NCBI GenBank assembly: GCA_001465115.1
Contig: CP013614.1
Location: 1,674,001 to 1,738,000, forward strand
Reading direction: 5' to 3'
DNA: 64,000 bases
Source: Enterococcus silesiacus
GTDB taxonomy: Bacteria > Bacillota > Bacilli > Lactobacillales > Enterococcaceae
The notes beneath the pieces were generated by a model. The model had not been told where the DNA came from and ran no database searches. It saw nothing but the letters and a program-made list of their open reading frames with translations. Shown piece by piece: positions 8,886 through 17,457 of the stretch; position 1 is the first letter of the stretch, and every line of letters begins with the position of its first letter. Made by a program: the position numbers and the translations under genes.

Positions 8886-9851
8886 TTATTTTTCATTCAT
8901 AAATTGCTTGAACTTTTCTGCGATTGCTTTTGATTGAGTATGATGTAGGGAATGTGGACCGGAAAGCTCAACTACTTCACCTCTTGTGACACTTTCAGCT
9001 TGTATTTTATGCCATTCAAGCCAGTTATCATCGAGCTCAACAGTGTCTTTTGCTACAAATAACAATACAGGCAATTCTTTTGGAAAAGCTTGCTTTCTAG
9101 CTGCAGGTATATTTTTTTCTAGCAACTGTTGTTCATTTCGAATCATTTTATTATTATAATTTTTCAAGTTTAGCATAAGATTTTGTTGATAGGTTTTCTT
9201 ATCTATTCCATCAAATGTTAAAGCGTTTTTAAGATTAGGACTTAAATTGACCATTATTCGCATTATTCCAGCTTCAGTAAGAAAATTTGTCATTCTATCA
9301 TCGACTTTTTCTGCTGGTTGATCGGGTACACTATTATCGATACCCACAAAAGCTTTGACACTTTCTGGATAGGTAGCAACATAATTCAAACTATAGATTC
9401 CACTGATTGAATGCCCCATCAAAATAAAAGAATCGATATTTAATTTTCCAACCACTTCATGGATTTCTTCAGCGATGTTTGCTGATGTTCGATCACGCTT
9501 TGTCTGACTACTTAACCCGTAACCAAATGGTTCGATTACCACGACGCGATAGTCATTTTCTAATTCTTTCGTTAAGGGTGTGTAGTCCAAAACTGGACTA
9601 CCAGTTCCAAGGCCAGGGAGTAATACAATCGTTTCTTGCCCTTGCCCTTTTTCAACTACATTTATCATACCGTCAAACACTTCAATTTTTTCCCCATAGT
9701 CTTTGATTTGGCTCGCTTCGTTGTGCAAGCTAATCTTGTTAAAAATATAAATTCCAGCCATTGCAAGAACAATTACTCCCACAAGCGCCAATAGTGTAAT
9801 TTTTAGAATATGTAACGCGTATTTTAATCCTTTTTTTTTAGTTTTTTTCAT
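8886..9851 (-). CDS. Membrane-anchored alpha/beta hydrolase
   Basis: An alpha/beta-hydrolase-fold protein of 321 aa with a basic N-terminus and one membrane helix (about residues 14-36), so the catalytic domain is probably outside the cell. The nucleophile elbow is GHSIS, with Ser148. The oxyanion region reads LLPGLGTGSP, and the catalytic His lies in SGPHSLHHTQS near the end. Substrate is unknown; lipase, esterase and peptidase members share this layout. It is convergent with the kinase gene. Its upstream region contains a short interrupted reading frame and an inverted repeat next to a recombinase gene, which may influence expression. Confidence 0.85.
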   Translation of the reverse strand: MKKTKKKGLKYALHILKITLLALVGVIVLAMAGIYIFNKISLHNEASQIKDYGEKIEVFDGMINVVEKGQGQETIVLLPGLGTGSPVLDYTPLTKELENDYRVVVIEPFGYGLSSQTKRDRTSANIAEEIHEVVGKLNIDSFILMGHSISGIYSLNYVATYPESVKAFVGIDNSVPDQPAEKVDDRMTNFLTEAGIMRIMVNLSPNLKNALTFDGIDKKTYQQNLMLNLKNYNNKMIRNEQQLLEKNIPAARKQAFPKELPVLLFVAKDTVELDDNWLEWHKIQAESVTRGEVVELSGPHSLHHTQSKAIAEKFKQFMNEK

Positions 9852-9953
9852 TTCTATTCTCCTTTTATATTTTTTTTAAGCATTTACAGAGTGATTATTA
9901 TCAGTCCATCACAGTACCTAACCTTCAACTTAAACTAAATAAAAACTCTTCCA

Positions 9954-10028
9954 CTAATCTACTAAGTTCGTTGAGCTTAGAATCGAATCAATGTTATCTA
10001 CTGCTTATTGGGTAGATGCTATAACCAT
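9954..10028 (-). other. Short interrupted reading frame with a strong ribosome binding site
   Basis: On the minus strand GGAGGTG precedes ATG at 10028. The frame reads MVIASTQ, then TAA at 10007-10005, and continues in the same frame for 16 codons (AVDNIDSILSSTNLVD) to TAG at 9956-9954. It lies about 100 bases before the hydrolase start and just outside the inverted repeat at 10049. It may be a 7-residue upstream peptide, a decayed small gene, or chance. The strong ribosome binding site favours one of the first two. Otherwise the 9852-10222 gap holds only the inverted-repeat element. Confidence 0.3.
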
Positions 10029-10048
10029 GTTCACCTCCAAAATTAGAC

Positions 10049-10189
10049 TTCTTTAGATGAACGTCTGAACAAGTCGTGCAATTCGACACTTAAACACATA
10101 ATAAAATATTTCATAACGCTGATTTAACAAGCTTTTAAGTTTGTTAAATCAGTTTTTTTGTATTCTTGTTCAGACGTTCGTATAAAAAA
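10049..10189. repeat. Inverted-repeat element beside the serine recombinase
   Basis: Two 25-bp arms, 10049-10073 and 10165-10189, are inverted copies with 22 matches. The inner 15 bases, GAACGTCTGAACAAG and its complement, are perfect. They enclose 91 bp that contains a terminator-like hairpin and AT-rich promoter-like sequence. Arm length is near the 26 bp of known serine-invertase crossover sites. The recombinase gene ends 34 bases away. A role as an invertible segment is inferred. Confidence 0.5.
10119..10159 (+). terminator. Terminator-like hairpin inside the inverted-repeat element
   Basis: CTGATTTAACAA (10119-10130) pairs with TTGTTAAATCAG (10141-10152), followed by TTTTTTTG on the plus strand. 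In this orientation it would stop plus-strand transcription. If the flanking repeats recombined it would face the other way. Confidence 0.7.
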
Positions 10190-10222
10190 GATTTAGTTAG
10201 ACAATAGTCATATCACAAACAA

Positions 10223-10891
10223 CTAGTGCTTACTAGTAGCGTTATTACCATTTCGTCTGGATAAATTGTGAATTCTAGCGACTTTGTATACAGAACTTTC
10301 ACTTACTTTGAGTCGCCTAGCAATTGTTTTAACTGGTACACTATTTAATTGGTATAGCTTTACTATTTCCATTTTTTTCTTTTCTGAAAGTCCAGGATTG
10401 CCTAAAATCACACCGTTCTCTTTCGCTTTCTTGAGCCCCGCCTTGGTTCGCAATCTTATATTATCAAGTTCTATTTCCGCAACATATCCAAGTACAATAC
10501 AAAGTAAACGACCAGTAAGTGAATCAGTTTCAATGTTTTCTTGTAAGCTAATCAACTTAATATTATGTTGATTAAATTCGTCAATGAGAGAACCTAATTT
10601 GCTCATGCTGCGAGTGAGACGGTCTAATTTGTAAATGTATAATGAAACTTGTTTGCCTTGGTTAGATAATTTTTTAGCCAGATTAATAGCTTTTTCTAGT
10701 TCTGGGCGATCATCATTACTTCCGCTTTGTTTTTCACTGAATAGAACATTACAACTTGCTAGAGCTTCTGTTTGAATTTCTACACTTAGACGCTGACGTT
10801 CATCTAAAGACGAAACACGGACATATCCCACCTTTACAATTTTTAAATGTTCTAATTCTTGTTGTTTACTTTGCCCTTCTAGTTTTTCCAT
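10223..10891 (-). CDS. Serine recombinase (resolvase/invertase family)
   Basis: A small serine site-specific recombinase, 222 aa. The catalytic N-terminal domain has GYVRVSS with the nucleophile serine, the YKLDRLTRS motif, and the E-helix stretch LGYVAEIELDNIRLRTKAG. A C-terminal helix-turn-helix follows (VPVKTIARRLKVSESSVYKV). Size and layout match Tn3-type resolvases and Hin/Pin invertases. GGAGG precedes the ATG. A close relative starts at 63719 in the opposite orientation. No transposase lies next to it, so it may serve the adjacent inverted repeat or be a remnant of a lost element. Confidence 0.92.
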   Translation of the reverse strand: MEKLEGQSKQQELEHLKIVKVGYVRVSSLDERQRLSVEIQTEALASCNVLFSEKQSGSNDDRPELEKAINLAKKLSNQGKQVSLYIYKLDRLTRSMSKLGSLIDEFNQHNIKLISLQENIETDSLTGRLLCIVLGYVAEIELDNIRLRTKAGLKKAKENGVILGNPGLSEKKKMEIVKLYQLNSVPVKTIARRLKVSESSVYKVARIHNLSRRNGNNATSKH

Positions 10892-11343
10892 GTCCTAAAC
10901 CTCCAAATATTTTCCTTACATTTATGTGGTATAGTTTAAACACAGGAGATTGCTATTCATAAAACTATAAAAATTATAGATTGTTTACCTCTAAGTTTAG
11001 ATTGACTTACCAGACAGAAATGAACTAAGGTAACACTTTTTGGCAAGCAATAATTCAAGTGCCGAAACTGTGTCTAATTATATTACACTAATTTCAACTT
11101 TTACAGATTCTTCATTACAAAAAAAATGCTAATTCTTCAACAATCTTTATTGTCAGGAGAAACTAATTTAACTTGATTTAAAACAAGCACTATAATTTTA
11201 ACTGTACGATCCTTTGGTCTCATAAATTAGTATAGTGTTTTACAGAATCTTAAATAGTAGACAGAAACTTTATTATTTAGTTATCTGTCTACTATTACCC
11301 AAGTAACTGTCATAGATTTTGTTCTCTTCAAAAATGTTATTCT
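10892..11343. other. Gene-free stretch upstream of the recombinase
   Basis: About 450 bp without a credible gene. It holds a short palindrome CTATAA-AAA-TTATAG (10965-10979), about 75 bases upstream of the recombinase start, which could be a recombinase-binding or operator site. Near the serine-hydrolase end lies a 13-bp inverted repeat, listed separately. The remainder is AT-rich sequence with no recognisable signal. Confidence 0.4.
11253..11296. repeat. Perfect 13-bp inverted repeat with 18-base loop
   Basis: AATAGTAGACAGA (11253-11265) and TCTGTCTACTATT (11284-11296). Neither strand has a T-run right after it, so it is not a typical intrinsic terminator. It lies 47 bases past the end of the truncated hydrolase gene. 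It may still end transcripts, or be a protein or recombinase site. Confidence 0.5.
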
Positions 11344-12885
11344 TTAAAAGAATAAATGAACATTATAAAACTGCACAGTAGTAAGTAAGCCGATTATAAT
11401 CAAGAAAATCGTCAGCCATTTTGCCTCATTTTTACGCCAAGTTGCCGCTAGCCAGACAATCATTCCGACAGTGAATATCGGTAACAAGCAATTAATATAA
11501 AATAAAGGTTGCATTGAAGAAATAATCATCAGAGAATTTGATAAAAAATTCATGATCATAGCAATCCCTACGCCCAATACAAGTAAACCAACAACTGAGA
11601 AAGCTGTGAGTACTGTATAGTTTTTTGACCAGCCGTCCGCTTTCTTTTTACGTTTTTGCTTGATAAACTTAATCACTAGATAAATCAATGATCCTAAAAA
11701 TCCTAGAATAGAAATGGCAAAAGCTACCAAGTTAAATAATTGTGTGTCTAGAATCGAAGTGACAGGTAAATAATCTCCTACAATTCTTTTAACTTGTCCT
11801 TTTTCGTCGAATTCAAAATACATATATTTTTTTCCGTCTATATTTTTTTTCTTTTGGGCTACTTGATAGATTCCTGATTTCAATTCGACTAGTGGAATAG
11901 CTTCCTTTTCTCCTGGTATTTTTACATTAATGCCGCCTTCTTTGTTCTCTGTTATGATGAGATCATCATTCATAATAATGTAAGCAAATTTTGCCATAGT
12001 TGAATGTACTCTTCTCGATGAACGATAGCGTCCTACTACTTTTTTATCTGTAGGACTTTTTTTCAAGGATAAATCAGCAGAATCAGAGGGTTTCCCTAAA
12101 AATATTGTTTCTATCTCGCTTTGAACAGTACTTGTCACGCCAGACAAACTATTTGTTAATAAGACAATGCCTAGTCCTTCTTCTGGAACCAGGCTTAGTT
12201 CTGAAAGGAAGCCTAATGTAGCTCCACCGTGTTCAATGATGCGCTTGTTATTGACCTCTTTTTCCCAGAATCCATGAGCATTACCTAAAGCTTCTGGCAT
12301 TACTCCATCAGAATGCGTTTGCATCTGTTTTAACGTTTCTGTTTGATTAAAGATCTTGTAGGGAGCAGTTCCTTCATAATTTAGTTGAGCTATCATAAAA
12401 TGGTTCATATCTGCTGCACTCGATAGTAGCGATCCTGCTGGAAAAGTATTACTGATAAAACGATCCATTACTTCAAATGATGATTCATTTGATCTATAAC
12501 CTAGGCTTACATTGTCTTTTATTGTAGGCTGGTCCTCATAAACCATAGAAAACGTTGAGTGATTCATCTGAAGTGGTTTTAGTATGTTTTGGTTCATGTA
12601 AGGTATAAAATCTTGGCCTGTTACTCGTTCAATGATATAGCCTGCTAATGCGGTACTATAATTTGAATAGGCTGTGACTGTCCCAGGTTCATAGACTTGC
12701 TTTGGTTGTTCCTTTGTAATTGTTTCTTTCAATGGTCTGATTTGTTCTACATTATCTAGTTTTAATCCTTCTAATCTATCTTCAAAACCTGCTGTATGAT
12801 GCATCAAATCCAAAATAGTGATTTTTTTGTTAAACGTTAAGTTTAAAGTTCCTTCTGGCAAGTAGTCTTGAATATCTGCATCCAA
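11344..12885 (-). pseudogene. Serine hydrolase paralog 5, 5'-truncated
   Basis: The most downstream of five tandem paralogs. It aligns with residues 114 to the end of its neighbours, starting at LDADIQDYLPEG. The first 113 residues are gone, including the signal peptide and the SVTK nucleophile motif. Only the YSN and HGG motifs and the four C-terminal membrane helices remain. The reading frame runs back only to a TTG joined directly to the repeated intergenic DNA, with an in-frame stop two codons further and no ribosome binding site. A deletion between the intergenic repeat and codon 114 explains it. The rest of the frame is intact, so the deletion is recent or the remnant is still tolerated. 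Catalysis is impossible. Confidence 0.88.
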
Positions 12886-13041
12886 ATTTTAAATTCGAAA
12901 TAAAAAGAAAACAAATAAAAAATCCCCTCGTAGAACAAAGATTTTTGATTATCTCTGCTGTCTTCTACGAGGGGACCATAAATATTCGCTTTTTATTTAA
13001 TAACATAGAACTTTATTTCTTAAAAAATACCTTTCCGTTAT
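12886..13041. repeat. Intergenic repeat, copy 1 of 3 (with terminator)
   Basis: About 156 bp, almost identical to 15096-15251 and 17302-17457. It contains CCCCTCGTAGAA (12924-12935) pairing with TTCTACGAGGGG (12963-12974). On the minus strand the stem is followed by ATTTTTTATTTG, so it terminates the hydrolase gene to its right. The left boundary is the deletion junction of the truncated paralog. Confidence 0.85.
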
Positions 13042-14940
13042 TTAAAAGAATAAATGGACATTATAAAACTGAATAGTTGTAAGTAACGCAATCAGAATCA
13101 AGAAAATAGTCAGTACTTTTGCGTCATGCTTACGCCAATTTATTGCTAACCAGCCAATCATTCCAACAGTAAATATAGGCAGTAACCAATTGATATAAAA
13201 CAAGGGTTGCATCGAAGATATAACTATGACAGGATCTGATACAAATTTTAGTATCATGAAGGTAGCTGTCATCATGACAAGCAATCCAACTGCTGAAAAG
13301 GCAGCTAGTAAGGTATGGTTTCTTGACCAGCCATTCGTCTTCTTTTTGCGTTTTTGTTGGATAAATTTAATCAATAGATAAATCAGTGACCCTAAGAAAC
13401 CTACAAATGAAACGCCAAAAGCAATAAAGTTAAATAGTTGTGTTTCTAGAATAGAAGTTACCGGGAGAAAATCGGTTGGCCCAAAATTAATTCTGAGGAC
13501 TTCACCTTTTTCATTGAATACAACGTATATATATTGTCGACTAGTATCATTTTCTTCCTTTTGTACTTTTTGATAAACGCCTGGTTTGACTTCAACATAT
13601 GTTGTAGCCTCTTTTCCACCTGGCCCTTTTACATTAATTCCACCTTCTTTATTTTCCGTTATCGTAATATCGACTTTATCAGCGTTGATAATATAATATA
13701 ATTTAGCCATCGTTGAATATATGTTTCTTGAAGTTCGATATTGTCCGGTTACTTTTTGATCTGTTGGGCTTTGTTCAAGTGGTACGCCAGCAGTGGGTGT
13801 ATAGCCATATAAAAGTGTTTCTAATTCATCACGTATTCCAGTTGCTTCACCCGTAATATTTGTTAATAATACATAGCCCAGACCTTCTTTTGGTACCAAA
13901 CTTAACTGTGCACTGAAGCCTACTAAATTTCCACCATGTTCAAGGGTATGTTTACCATTCACTTCTTTTTCCCAAAAACCATGAGCATTTCCTTCAGTTT
14001 CTGGTATCATACTATAAGATTGTGTTTTCAGTTGTTTTAAAGTTTCTGATTGGGCAAAAAACTTGTAAGGTGTATTTCCTGCATCATCTAATAGCATCAA
14101 TAAGAAATGAGTCATATCTGTTGCTGTAGAATGTAATGATCCTGCGGGAAAATCATTCATGAGGCTATAATTTTCATTTACTTTTTCAAATTTTGAAGCT
14201 TCAAAATTATAACCTAAACTTTTATGATCTTTGATTGAAGGATGGTCATCATAAACCATGGAAAAAGTTGATTGATTCATTTGAAGTTGTTCTTGTATGG
14301 CCTGGTTCATATACACTAGATAATCTTGACCTGTTACTTGTTCAATAATATAACCTGCTAATGCAGCACCATAGTTTGAATAAGCTGTGACTGTTCCAGG
14401 TTCATAGACTTGTTTTGGTTGACTTTTCTTTGTAATTGTTTCTTTTAACGGCTTCAATTGATCTCTGTTTTCTAAAGACATTCCCTCAAGTTTCTCTTCA
14501 AAGCCTGCTGTATGATGCATCAAATCTAAAATGGTTATTTTTTTATCAAAAGCTAAATTCAAGGTTCCTTCTGGCAAGTAGTTTTGAATATCTGCATCTA
14601 GTTCAACTTTTCCTTCTTCCGCCAGTTTCATTAGCATACTCCAAGTAAACAGCTTCGTAACGGACCCCATTTCAAAAACTGTTTTGTCTCCAGTCACTGG
14701 TGTTTTCTTCTCAATATCTGAGACACCATAGCCTTTGGTTAAGATGACTTTGCCATCTTTGACGATTCCGATTGAAGCACCAGGAATTTCTTTACCGATA
14801 TATTTGTCCATAATTTGATCTACTTGCTTTTCAATAGATAAATCGTTTTCTGTTCCTTTCTGCACTTCTTGTGCCTGGGTTAACAAACCTGTTTGTAAAA
14901 ATAATACCAACATACCAATAACCGTTACTATTTTTTTCAT
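13042..14940 (-). CDS. Secreted serine hydrolase (class C beta-lactamase-like) with four-helix membrane tail, paralog 4
   Basis: Member of the beta-lactamase/D-peptidase superfamily (PF00144 type), 632 aa. A signal peptide (MKKIVTVIGMLVLFLQTGL, cleavage near TQA-QE) precedes the catalytic domain. Its motifs are SVTK at residues 93-96, YSN at 187-189 and HGG at 335-337. The HGG in place of KTG is usual for esterase and D-aminopeptidase relatives rather than true beta-lactamases. Residues about 490-632 carry four hydrophobic helices with a lysine-rich loop. The C-terminal 140 residues are nearly identical to paralog 3, which suggests gene conversion. GGAGGAG precedes ATG, and each copy has its own terminator. 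Substrate unknown. Confidence 0.9.
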   Translation of the reverse strand: MKKIVTVIGMLVLFLQTGLLTQAQEVQKGTENDLSIEKQVDQIMDKYIGKEIPGASIGIVKDGKVILTKGYGVSDIEKKTPVTGDKTVFEMGSVTKLFTWSMLMKLAEEGKVELDADIQNYLPEGTLNLAFDKKITILDLMHHTAGFEEKLEGMSLENRDQLKPLKETITKKSQPKQVYEPGTVTAYSNYGAALAGYIIEQVTGQDYLVYMNQAIQEQLQMNQSTFSMVYDDHPSIKDHKSLGYNFEASKFEKVNENYSLMNDFPAGSLHSTATDMTHFLLMLLDDAGNTPYKFFAQSETLKQLKTQSYSMIPETEGNAHGFWEKEVNGKHTLEHGGNLVGFSAQLSLVPKEGLGYVLLTNITGEATGIRDELETLLYGYTPTAGVPLEQSPTDQKVTGQYRTSRNIYSTMAKLYYIINADKVDITITENKEGGINVKGPGGKEATTYVEVKPGVYQKVQKEENDTSRQYIYVVFNEKGEVLRINFGPTDFLPVTSILETQLFNFIAFGVSFVGFLGSLIYLLIKFIQQKRKKKTNGWSRNHTLLAAFSAVGLLVMMTATFMILKFVSDPVIVISSMQPLFYINWLLPIFTVGMIGWLAINWRKHDAKVLTIFLILIALLTTIQFYNVHLFF

Positions 14941-15251
14941 ATTAACTCCTCCAATATTTTTTCTTTCACATTAATCATATCAACTCTATCGGGCATAACA
15001 TATGGTACATTTGGCTGAACCTTAACTAAAACTAAAGTCTTATTTTGGTAATACTTACCTTAATATTAGTTGATATCATTCCATTAGAAACCCTTATTTT
15101 AAATTCGAAATAAAAAGAATACAAATATAAAATCCCCTCGTAGAACAAAGATTTTTGATTATCTCTGCTGTCTTCTACGAGGGGACTATAAATATTCGCT
15201 TTTTATTTAATAACATAGAACTTTATTTCTTTAAAAATGCCTTGCCGTTAT
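14941..15251. repeat. Intergenic repeat, copy 2 of 3 plus duplicated promoter region
   Basis: The right-hand part (15096-15251) is a copy of the terminator-bearing repeat, with stems at 15134-15145 and 15173-15184. The part 14941-15095 is a near copy of 17142-17301. It should hold the promoter and leader of paralog 4, including a GGTAAGTATTACC-like near-palindrome read on the minus strand. Gene plus spacer has been duplicated as a unit. Confidence 0.8.
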
Positions 15252-17141
15252 CTAAAAGAATAAATGGACATTATAAAACTGAATAGTTGTAAGTAAAGCA
15301 ATCAGAATTAAGAAAAAGGTCAGTACTTTTGCGTCATGCTTACGCCAATTTATTGCTAACCAGCCAATCATTCCAACAGTAAATATAGGCAGTAACCAAT
15401 TGATATAAAACAAGAGTTGCATCGAAGATATAACTATGACAGGATCTGATACAAATTTTAGTATCATGAAGGTAGCTGTCATCATGACAAGCAATCCAAC
15501 TGCTGAAAAGGCAGCTAGTAAGGTATGGTTTCTTGACCAGCCATTCGTCTTCTTTTTGCGTTTTTGTTGGATAAATTTAATCAATAGATAAATCAGTGAC
15601 CCTAAGAAACCTACAAATGAAACGCCAAAAGCAATAAAGTTAAATAGTTGCGTGTCTAAAACAGAAGTTATTGGGAGAAAATCGGTTGACGCAAAAAAAT
15701 TAATTCTGAAGACTTCATCTTTTTCGTTGAATTCAACATACAGATATTGCTGTTTCGTATCATTTTCTTCCTTTTGTACTTTTTGGTAAACTCCTGGTTT
15801 GACTTCAACATATGTTGTAGTCTCTTTTTCACCTGGTTCTTTTAAATTAATTCCGCCTTCTTTATTTGCTGTTATGAGGATATCATAATCAAACATGATA
15901 GACTCTAACTTAGCCATAGTTGAATATGATATTCTAGCAGCTCGATAATGTCCTACTACTTTTTGATCTGTTGGGCTTTGTTCAAGTGGTAAGTCATCAG
16001 TAGGCGTATAGCCATATATGAGTGTTTCTAACTCATCTCGTATGCCAGTAGCTTCCTGTGCAACATTTGTTAGTAAGATATAGCCAAGTCCCTCTTCTGG
16101 AACGATACTTAGTTGTGCAGTAAAAGCAGGTGTATTTCCCCCATGATCAATGATGCGTTTACCGTTTACTTCCTTTTCCCAAAAACCATGAGCATTTCCT
16201 TCAGCTCCTGGTAAGATGCTATAAGATTGTGTTTTAAACTGTTTTAAAGTTTCTGTTTCTTTAAAAAACTTGTAAGGCGTATCTCCTGCATCATCTAATA
16301 ACATCAACATGAAATGGGTCATATCTGACGCTGTTGATACTAATGATCCTGCTGGTGTAATATTTAGATGAAGAGGTTCTGCAATTTCAAATGATGAACC
16401 GTTTGCCGTATAACCTGTGCTGAGATTTTCTTTGAATATGGGCTGGTCAGCATATGTCACTGAAAAAGTTGAATGATTCATTTGGAGTTGTTCGTGTATG
16501 ACTTTGTTCATATATGATACGTAATCTTGTCCGGTTACTTGTTCAATAATATAGCCAGCTAGTGCCGTACCATAATTTGAATAGGCGGTAATTGTGCCAG
16601 GTTCAAAGATTTGTTTTGGTTGATTTTCCTTTGTAAAATACTCCTTTAATGGTTTGACTTGATCAGCACTATATTCCGCTATCCCTGCATTTATATCTTC
16701 AAATCCAGCTGTATGGTGCATCAAGTCCAAAATGGTTATTTTTTTATCAAATGCTAAATTCAAGGTTCCTTCTGGCAAGTAGTCCTGAATATCTGCATCC
16801 AGTTCAACTTTCCCTTCTTCCGCCAGTTTCATTAGCATACTCCAAGTGAACAGCTTCGTAACGGACCCCGTTTCAAAAACTGTTTTATCTGCAGTCACAG
16901 GTGTTTTTTTCTCAATATCTGAGGCACCATAGCCTTTGGTTAAAATGACTTTGCCATCTTTGACGATTCCGATTGAAGCTCCTGGAATTTCTTTGCCAAT
17001 ATATTTGTCCATAATTTGATCTACTTGCTTTTCAATAGGTAGATTGCTTTCTTTTTCTTTCTGCACTTCTTGTGCTTGGGTTAACAAACTTGTTTGTAAA
17101 AATAACACCAACATACCAATAACCGTTACTATTTTTTTCAT
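15252..17141 (-). CDS. Secreted serine hydrolase with four-helix membrane tail, paralog 3
   Basis: 629 aa with the same plan as its neighbours: signal peptide, SVTK at residues 93-96, YSN in TAYSNYG, HGG in RIIDHGGNTPAF, then four C-terminal membrane helices. Its first 90 residues are identical to paralog 2, while its last 140 are nearly identical to paralog 4. The central region, about 145-480, differs from both. The gene is therefore a mosaic, as expected from repeated unequal exchange or gene conversion. A promoter-bearing spacer shared with paralog 4 lies upstream. The enzyme should act outside the membrane. Whether it cleaves peptidoglycan, D-peptides or esters cannot be told. Confidence 0.9.
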   Translation of the reverse strand: MKKIVTVIGMLVLFLQTSLLTQAQEVQKEKESNLPIEKQVDQIMDKYIGKEIPGASIGIVKDGKVILTKGYGASDIEKKTPVTADKTVFETGSVTKLFTWSMLMKLAEEGKVELDADIQDYLPEGTLNLAFDKKITILDLMHHTAGFEDINAGIAEYSADQVKPLKEYFTKENQPKQIFEPGTITAYSNYGTALAGYIIEQVTGQDYVSYMNKVIHEQLQMNHSTFSVTYADQPIFKENLSTGYTANGSSFEIAEPLHLNITPAGSLVSTASDMTHFMLMLLDDAGDTPYKFFKETETLKQFKTQSYSILPGAEGNAHGFWEKEVNGKRIIDHGGNTPAFTAQLSIVPEEGLGYILLTNVAQEATGIRDELETLIYGYTPTDDLPLEQSPTDQKVVGHYRAARISYSTMAKLESIMFDYDILITANKEGGINLKEPGEKETTTYVEVKPGVYQKVQKEENDTKQQYLYVEFNEKDEVFRINFFASTDFLPITSVLDTQLFNFIAFGVSFVGFLGSLIYLLIKFIQQKRKKKTNGWSRNHTLLAAFSAVGLLVMMTATFMILKFVSDPVIVISSMQLLFYINWLLPIFTVGMIGWLAINWRKHDAKVLTFFLILIALLTTIQFYNVHLFF

Positions 17142-17457
17142 ATTAACTCTCCTAACGTTTTTATCTTTCTTTCAGATTAATCATATCAACTCGAGTAGGC
17201 ATAAGATATGGTACATTTGGCTGAACCTTAACTAAAACTAAAGTCTTATTTTGGTAATACTTACCTTAATATTAGTTGATATCATTCCATTAAAAATCCT
17301 TATTTTAAATTTGAAATAAAAAGAAAACAAATAAAAAATCCCCTCGTAGAACAAAGATTTTTGATTATCTCTGCTGTCTTCTACGAGGGGACCATAAATA
17401 TTCGCTTTTTATTTAATAACATAGAACTTTATTTCTTAAAAAATACCTTTCCGTTAT
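17142..17457. repeat. Intergenic repeat, copy 3 of 3 plus duplicated promoter region
   Basis: 17302-17457 repeats the terminator block, with stems at 17340-17351 and 17379-17390. 17142-17301 is the near copy of the promoter/leader region seen at 14941-15095. Minor differences only, such as CGAGTAGGC for CTATCGGGC. Confidence 0.8.

Noticed and set aside
10965..11296. Transposon ends around the recombinase
   Set aside because: The inverted repeats at 10965-10979 and 11253-11296 do not match each other or those at 10049-10189, and no transposase or target duplication was found.
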